Shown here in pieces: positions 57,431 through 64,000 of a stretch of 64,000 nt of DNA. Position 1 is the first letter of the stretch. The number at the start of each line of letters is the position of its first letter. Both the position numbers and the translations under genes were made by a program. Under the pieces are notes generated by a model. That model made no database searches and was not told the origin of the DNA. It was given only the letters and a program-made list of their open reading frames with translations. Source of the DNA: Holacanthus passer (taxonomy: Eukaryota > Chordata > Actinopteri > Pomacanthidae); NCBI GenBank assembly GCA_025331565.1, contig JAFREQ010000105.1, forward strand, positions 806,001 through 870,000, in the 5' to 3' direction.

Positions 57431-60400
57431 GCAAACAGCCATTTGGAGTTGAGCTGTCCTCCAGCTCTTTGGACATCACAGACAGTGATACAGAGAACGA
57501 CAAAGACATAATAACAATAATAATAATGATAATAAAAAAAACAAAAAAAACAATTAAATAACCAAGTGATTAAGTAATTTAAAGAGGAGGCAGGTTTTTG
57601 GTGGAAAGAAATAGTCTAATCCTTGAAATGTTCCTGAGATGATGAAAGCAGGACTAAATCATACATTTTGTCTAAGCTGAGGTTTTGATAATAAATGACT
57701 CCTGCAGTGTTATTACTGAATGAATAAGCGTTTAGGAGGTAAGCCGTTAGCTTTATGTAGCTGCTGACCGTCGGCTCTGCCAGCCATCCCCACCATCTCC
57801 TCAGACATCTCAAGCTTCAGTTTTGGGCTCACTGACACTCTCTGCCCATCCAGACCTTGAAGGTATGCTGCAGGCCGGATGGGGAGCTCAAATCCAGAAT
57901 ATAAATTAGGCCCACCATCATCGCAAGACCCTATAGGTCCGTCTCCTCTTTTGCACTCTCAGTCTCAGTCACACTCCTCCAAGTCACTGTGTCAAAAGAA
58001 CAAGAACAATGTAAACATCCTGCTTAACATGTTGCATTACAAACATAGAATCACTGAGGGCAGGCGTCCCAGACAGGGATTGAGTATGGGTCTGAAGAAA
58101 CATTTTATGTGAACCAATTTTGTCAAAAATCAAAGTTTGAAAAAACATCCTTAGTCAATAAGATGTGAGCAGTTAAAGCTCTAACACTAATATGTAGCAG
58201 TGCACACGAACCAGAGATTAAAAAGAGCACGGAGAAGTCTCTCAAGTGAAATAACCAGAAAATGTATTCATGTAGGACCACTTCGCTTATAGTAAAAGCT
58301 AATTGCGAAATTAGGTTTTCAGGGCTTTTAAAACCTCCAAGGATCCAGGTATACTTTTAACATTAATGCTGCTGACGGAGACGCATTGATTATTTGAACT
58401 GTTTCAGTGAAGATGAACCAGCCAGACGAGTACTTGCTGATAATGCTTTTGATAAAATTGTTTCTATTTCTAACTATTTCCCATCACACTGTAGGGGAAT
58501 GCAACCTGGATGACATTTTGAAAATGTTAATAAAGCTGGTAATATTCTTTATTTTTCTTATAATCAACAAATCCCATGTGCAGACCCAAACCAAGTATTG
58601 TGTGTGTATGAAAGCCTGGTATATTTCTTCCTCTGTCCCACAGGGCTCCATTGTTGTCCAAAACCTTTTTAAAACACATCAATGAGCCGCGGCGATGCAC
58701 TCGTTGACTCATTCCTTCATTTCCATGAACACACACACTCTAATTTGTTTTGACTCAATCTCACTTTCACCGCCCTGCTGCGAGAAATACTCACCACAGC
58801 ACCAAATGTGGACTAATTACTATTTCCTGTAATTAGTTTGTTTGCTAAAAAACTAAAGTGACCAGCTGTTTTAGAAGATTACTACTTATCTGTGAGGTGT
58901 CTTTCAACATTCAAGTCTTCAGTAGGAAGAATGGTTCTTGCAGCTGAGAGCCACAGACAGGAAGTGAGAAAGTACTGAGAGATGGAGGCTGTAATTATCC
59001 CCAAAATATTAATTGTCAGCATTTTGTTATTGTTTTATTCCTGCAATACTCAGGGAATATAAAGCATGTTTAAAGGTAATTATTAGCTGCAGCAATTAGT
59101 CAAACAGCTATTTTGATAATGAATTAATCGCTCTGGTTATTTTACAAGTAAATATGCAAAATACTCTTTGCTTTCAGCTTCTCAAATGAGAGGTTTGCTG
59201 CTGTTTTTAGCCATTTATGAATCTGTTTGCTTTCTGGATTGGTGGTTAGACAAAACAAGCAAATTAAAGATAATTTGGCTTTCTTTTTCTTTGTCTTTTT
59301 AACAGCTTTTAAACGAAACTATTAGTCAAGGAAATAATCCTGCATTATTAGTCCTACACTACACTGCACTTCTCAGATCAAAAGCTTGTATGCATTTGTA
59401 AGGGACAGTTTATGTCCTATATTTTAAACATATTTTAAAATGGATGCAAACATTTGACTGATTTGAAAAAAAAAAAAAACATCTTTGAAACGTGTTTTCA
59501 TTTTAAAAAGCTATCCTTTGGACTTTGGACTGTTTTTTTTGTCTGTCTCATAATCAATCAGTCAGTCAATCAATCAGCTGTGGCCAGTGATGCATTATCT
59601 GAGCCTTGGGTTAAAGACTTGTCCTCCATATCTTGGTCTATAGGAAAAAGAGTGATCAAGGGCTCATTTCAAAGAGAATTACCCTCAAAGTGCTTTTGTC
59701 CTGGATCGTACCTGTTGAACTCAAATACTGACTGAACTCCTCTGTGAAGTGAAAGTGTTGCTTCAATACAGTGCATGTCATTGACAGATATAGGAAGTCC
59801 TGAGTCAAGGGCAGGCCTTCGGTAATGTTACAGTCCTTCAGACGAGACATGAGGAGTAACAGGAGATTGCATTGCACTTGTCCGTTAATCTACAATACAG
59901 AAAGAGATAATTAAATAAGCATGCATTGTTTTGTGAGGAAAATCAGCTGTAACAAGAACAAGTAATTGACAATCATATTGACTGTGTGTGATTTAAGAAA
60001 TGATCACCAATAGTTGTAAAGTTGGCCCTGCTGATTTAAGACTCTCTATTTATTGTTTGGGTGGTGGTGAAAATGTGTTCATTAAGTGTATAAAGTCCAG
60101 TCTGCTGTGTTAGTCCACTAGTAACTTCCTAAATATCTGTTTGACATTTTTAACAGTAACAGAAAACAACCTGAGCTCTGCTCCCTGCAGAGTCTTTTCT
60201 ATCTTGGCTCTTGATTTAGTTTGGTTTAATTAGTCAGTGGAGACACATGCTCTATATGCAATGTGATATAAACAACCTTACAGTATATGCATCTGTCTGG
60301 AGAAAGAAAGGAATCTGCCGTTCATCATATTTGTATAACATTACTGTATAACACACTGTATATTGTCAAACTCATCGGTGTCAAAACACCATCGGCATTG

Positions 60401-62310
60401 GGATCCATATTTCATGAGTATTCATTTAAATCAGTGGTCCAGAGTCCTGCTCACTTTTCATCTGTCCCTGCACGACCTACATCTGATTAGCTGGATTAGC
60501 TGAGTTCAGCCACTCAAAAGCTGGAAGGCATCAACTCTTGAGTAACTGAAAACCTGCTTTCGCTAATCGGGTGTGGGCCGAGCACGGGGAGATTGAAGAT
60601 AAGCAGACCTGTGGGTCGGAGGAACAGATTTGCACTGTTGCATGTTTGTATGGTGGAATTTCATTTTGATATGGAAAAATAAAAACAGCTTTGAGACAAC
60701 ATTGGAAAGAATATGCAACGTAAAAAAAAGATCATTTGATGATCGGAAACCCCACGTTTGATGCTCTTTTCACGGTCCCCACCAAACTGGACAAACCATG
60801 AAATCATCAAGTGGATATGCACCAGGCAACTCTCCAAGTTCAACGAGGGCAATCTCTCCAGTGGATGATGCTTTTAATTTAAATGCTCTGAAATGTTCTC
60901 TTTACCATCAAACAACCCTGTGGCAATGAAATGCATCTTGGTTTTTTTACAGTGTGTATCTGAATGCTTTCAGCAAAATCTGGAAGCACAACTAGCTTTC
61001 CATTTTGATCATTTGTACCATTGCTTGTCACATTTTTCAGTGACATTTGTGAACTTCAGGGTTAGGGTTAGCAACTACTAACTCAACGTCTTTCAAGTCT
61101 AAAATGATTTGACCAGTGAGTTTGTCCATGGACCAACCATGAATTGAATTAGTCTCAGCAGATTCCAGTTTTCGTGAGCATTCCCACTGATTGCGATTTT
61201 GGTGGAAAACTTGCCTTGAATAACAACTGGTGTTTTGGTTTTGTCTTCTCACTTATATGGGCATTTCCGGATTAAGGAATTAAGGGAGTCAAGAGCGAAG
61301 TACCTCTTGGAAATAAGAAGATTTAAGCACCTTGCTAGCTCCACCAGAACAATACTCTCAACCAAATTGTGTGCAGTGTTGGAGGAGGATGGCCTGTGCT
61401 TACGTCGAAATGGGCAAGACTTTCAGATAGACTACACCTCCTTCTTACTCTGCAGAGTTCACATGGACTTTGTGAATATCTCTTGTTTGAGAAGGCAAAT
61501 CATATCCATATATTTCAATGTTATCTGTCATGCATGAGATAGCTAGATAAGTTGAAGACACTGCAGAACTTGAACCTGCCGACAAATCCTTCAAAATCCA
61601 GCACACACAGTTTATTTTTTGGGTGACACATTAAGTGTAATAGAAATTTGCCATTTGTCACTGCAGAGAAAATTACAATCTCTAATCTGTCCTTATAAGA
61701 CTCAAGGTGCTGCTGTTTCTGAGATATCCCTCTTGCTCTCTACATTGTTGATTGGTGGCACTTTACAGTGTTTCCAAGGATGCATATGTTAGATGCCACA
61801 AGGACTGGACTAAATGAGCATATGGAAAGATCCTGTTCTTTTTTTGCGCCCTGAATAACTCAACAAGCTCCTCGACACAGAAATGCTGTATGTAATATAG
61901 CTTTTCCCTAAAGGCTGTTGCAAGAGGAAGTTTTTTTTCTTATAGCTTTACCTAATGGATTTGATACACACACAACAGCAGTAAACTCTAAATAATCCCA
62001 TCATCAATCTGAAGATTGACTTTACAGAGTACACCTGTAGTAGTACTGTTGGTCACAGGTACAGATCAGTGGCTGGTGACTCCAAATACTGGGGAGGACA
62101 GAAGGAAAACCAACCTATGGCGTCATGTTCTTTTACACTTCTTGGCTACTCTTTTTTTATGTGCAGTAAAAAAATAAGTGTGTAAACCAGTGGCTTACTT
62201 AACGTTGGTGGATTTCAGTATGGCAGACATAGAATTGGAACTGACACGTCTCATCTGCCAGCTGCTACCTTGAGAAGTGCAGTATGGATTGCAGTCATAT
62301 TTGAACAGTA
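57429..62310. other. stretch with no supported gene
   Basis: AT-rich sequence with short A and T runs (for example 12-13 A near 59467) and a 'tcaatcagtcagtcaatcaa' patch near 59560. A two-unit 'agggttagggtt' occurs near 61059, too short to be telomeric. Open frames are at most 100 codons without motifs. Confidence 0.45.
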
Positions 62311-62650
62311 CTAGTAGTAACATCCATGTCCTCCTGGATGTACTTCATGATGTCCAGGAGGATGTTTCTCTCCATCCCAGTTGTGTAAACTGCTGCTTCT
62401 TCCGTGCCAGCAACTCCAGCTCATATCAAAAGTTTTCCTCAGACTGGCAAGGAAACTTTTTCTTCCCCCTGTTCTGTGCCTTCTGCTGTCTTTGCCCTCT
62501 CTCCATCCACCCCTCTTTCTCTCTGCGACTGGTACAGGCCTGTTGGCTGGCAGCAGGCAGGAATGCAACCTGAGTGGGCAGAGTAGAGACAGAGGGCAGA
62601 GGCCAAGGCAACGCAGAGCTGATCCGAGAACAGCCGCTGCCAAGGTAAAC
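62311..62650 (-). other. possible coding remnant with a small inverted repeat
   Basis: On the minus strand short adjoining frames read 'YELELLARKKQQFTQLG' and, shifted, 'MERNILLDIMKYIQEDMDV', which look more protein-like than surrounding frames. They could be a decayed exon or retroposed gene piece. I cannot name a family and there are stops on both sides. An inverted pair, 'tcctcctgga' (62330-62339) and 'tccaggagga' (62354-62363), sits inside it. Confidence 0.12.
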
Positions 62651-64000
62651 ACACAGTGAGCGAGATGGGAGCGGTGAATGTAAATATAGAAAGATCACGG
62701 TGGTTTGACATGTATCCCTCCCCATCTGATTCACATCCTGGAGCCTTAACTATCTTGATCTGCTCAGAGGAGAGCTTCACTGGCTGAGAGAAAAAAGAGA
62801 AAACACACAATCCTTAAAAGTTTTTGAGAGATTTTGGAGGAACAATTCATGTATTTCTTAAACTATTCTATTTTCAGGAGTGAAAAGATTGTGAAATAGA
62901 TTAAGGAGTGACTAAGTAAACTTGGAAATCAAGTTTGAGGTTTGAAAAATGAAACATGCATCATTAATTCGGTGTGACTGACACTTCTTGAAGATATCAT
63001 CCTGTCTGATGCTCATCACAAATACATGTCCACTTAGAAATCACTCATGACGATTGCAAAACCTTGCTTGAGAATCGTCACATTTGTCTGTTTTCTTCTG
63101 TATCAATTTTCTGTAAATCCATGAGTTTATTGCAAATAGCCGATTTACTTTCGTAGTGCAAATTTGTGAAAATGTAAACAAATGATCGCATAAAAAAATG
63201 GAGCTCAAAAACACTACTAGTACCTTCCTGTAGCTGCCATCAATCTGACAGTTTTAATTTTTTTCTCTCAGCATATTGGCTCCCAAATATGTTGTATATG
63301 ACGTTGGTTCAGATGGGATTTAAATTACAATGAATCGTCCAATTCACCAAAAGCAGTATGTAATTGCTGATGTAGTTATTACTGGAGTGGGAGTGAAAAA
63401 TGATCTGCATACATGCACTGGATGGGATTAAAAATCACTGAGCGGCACAGGTAATGTTAAGATCACTCCACTTCCTCTAGAGAAAGAAATCCGGTCCGAA
63501 TGGGGCTTAAGAGATGTAATTTACATACATTAGTGGCACAATTAGCTGCCCTTTAAGAATAAATGTGTATATGTTAATTGTTCTTCTTGTGCACGCTGAT
63601 TTCCAAAATACTGGAACACCTTTTGTAGTGGACAGCTATGTAATTGACTAAGTAAATCTTATATTGTTTTTGCAGCACTCAAGTTGTGTATGCAATTATG
63701 TAAGTTTCTTGATAAGTATTAAATCTACAAAGTTTCTGTTGAAATGTTAAAACGGGTCAAAAACACAAATTGTTCCACCCACGTATTTTAACACTTTGTG
63801 AAAGTTTTCAGCCACAGCCAGAATGTGAACTTAAGTGATACCGACCGCAGTTTATTACATGTATTAGTTTTACTAGTGAGGAAAGTTTGGAGGGTATTTG
63901 TACACTGTGTTCAATATTCACACAGTAGAAGTCAACGTAGAGGCTACTCCTCCACTTGACAAAAAACTTTTCCCTGTCTGTTGTTTTTATTCAACGTCTC
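62651..64000. other. stretch with no supported gene
   Basis: No exon or element recognised. 63420-63570 is complex, non-repetitive sequence that might be conserved non-coding DNA, but this cannot be judged here. Confidence 0.4.

Noticed and set aside
61055..61072. Telomere-like 'agggttagggttag'
   Set aside because: Only about two units; not enough for an interstitial telomeric array.

Overview
The window looks like non-coding DNA from a ray-finned (teleost, probably percomorph) fish genome. It is AT-rich, has no bacterial-type gene packing, carries many long (CA)n/(GT)n microsatellites, and is scattered with repeat families I recognise from teleosts: Rex1/CR1-like and L2-like LINEs, a Tc1/mariner element, a hAT element, a palindromic 'agcttagcataaagactgg' element, and a tRNA-headed SINE with an ATGG-type tail. 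The assignment to fish and to repeat families rests on recalled consensus patterns, not on a database search. I find no convincing host protein-coding exon in 64 kb, so this is either a large intron or intergenic desert. Most open reading frames are chance frames, microsatellite translations, or antisense shadows of transposons.

Layout. 1-2.5 kb: nothing recognisable. 2.5-2.9 kb: an inverted-repeat (MITE-like) element next to a poly-A run. 3-11 kb: unique-looking sequence with a GT microsatellite and one unexplained 158-codon ORF. 11.0 kb: the 3' part of a dispersed repeat (second copy at 26.0 kb). 12.2-12.6 kb: a degenerate reverse-transcriptase fragment. 14.5-15.1 kb: an L2-type LINE C-terminal fragment ending where a large inverted repeat begins. 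15.1-16.45 kb: two arms of about 375 bp in opposite orientation, each carrying tRNA-Arg(CCT) followed 6 nt later by initiator tRNA-Met(CAT), around a ~600 bp spacer holding the C-terminal part of a Tc1-type transposase. 16.5-41.8 kb: mostly unannotatable sequence with microsatellites, degraded dispersed repeats, a CTCF-like site and a homeodomain-site cluster. 41.8-42.1 kb: a second Tc1 fragment. 42.6-43.0 kb: a repeat bracketed by two GT tracts. 45.66-48.87 kb: a near-complete but frameshifted Rex1/CR1-like LINE on the minus strand. 50.0-51.36 kb: a decayed hAT transposon on the minus strand. 51.4-64 kb: microsatellites, one LINE 3' tail and otherwise nothing supported.

The only genes that look functional are the four tRNA genes. 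Everything else supported is transposon-derived, simple sequence, or a tentative regulatory motif. The most unusual structure is the tRNA-bearing palindrome. I see no sign of a multi-gene biological system.
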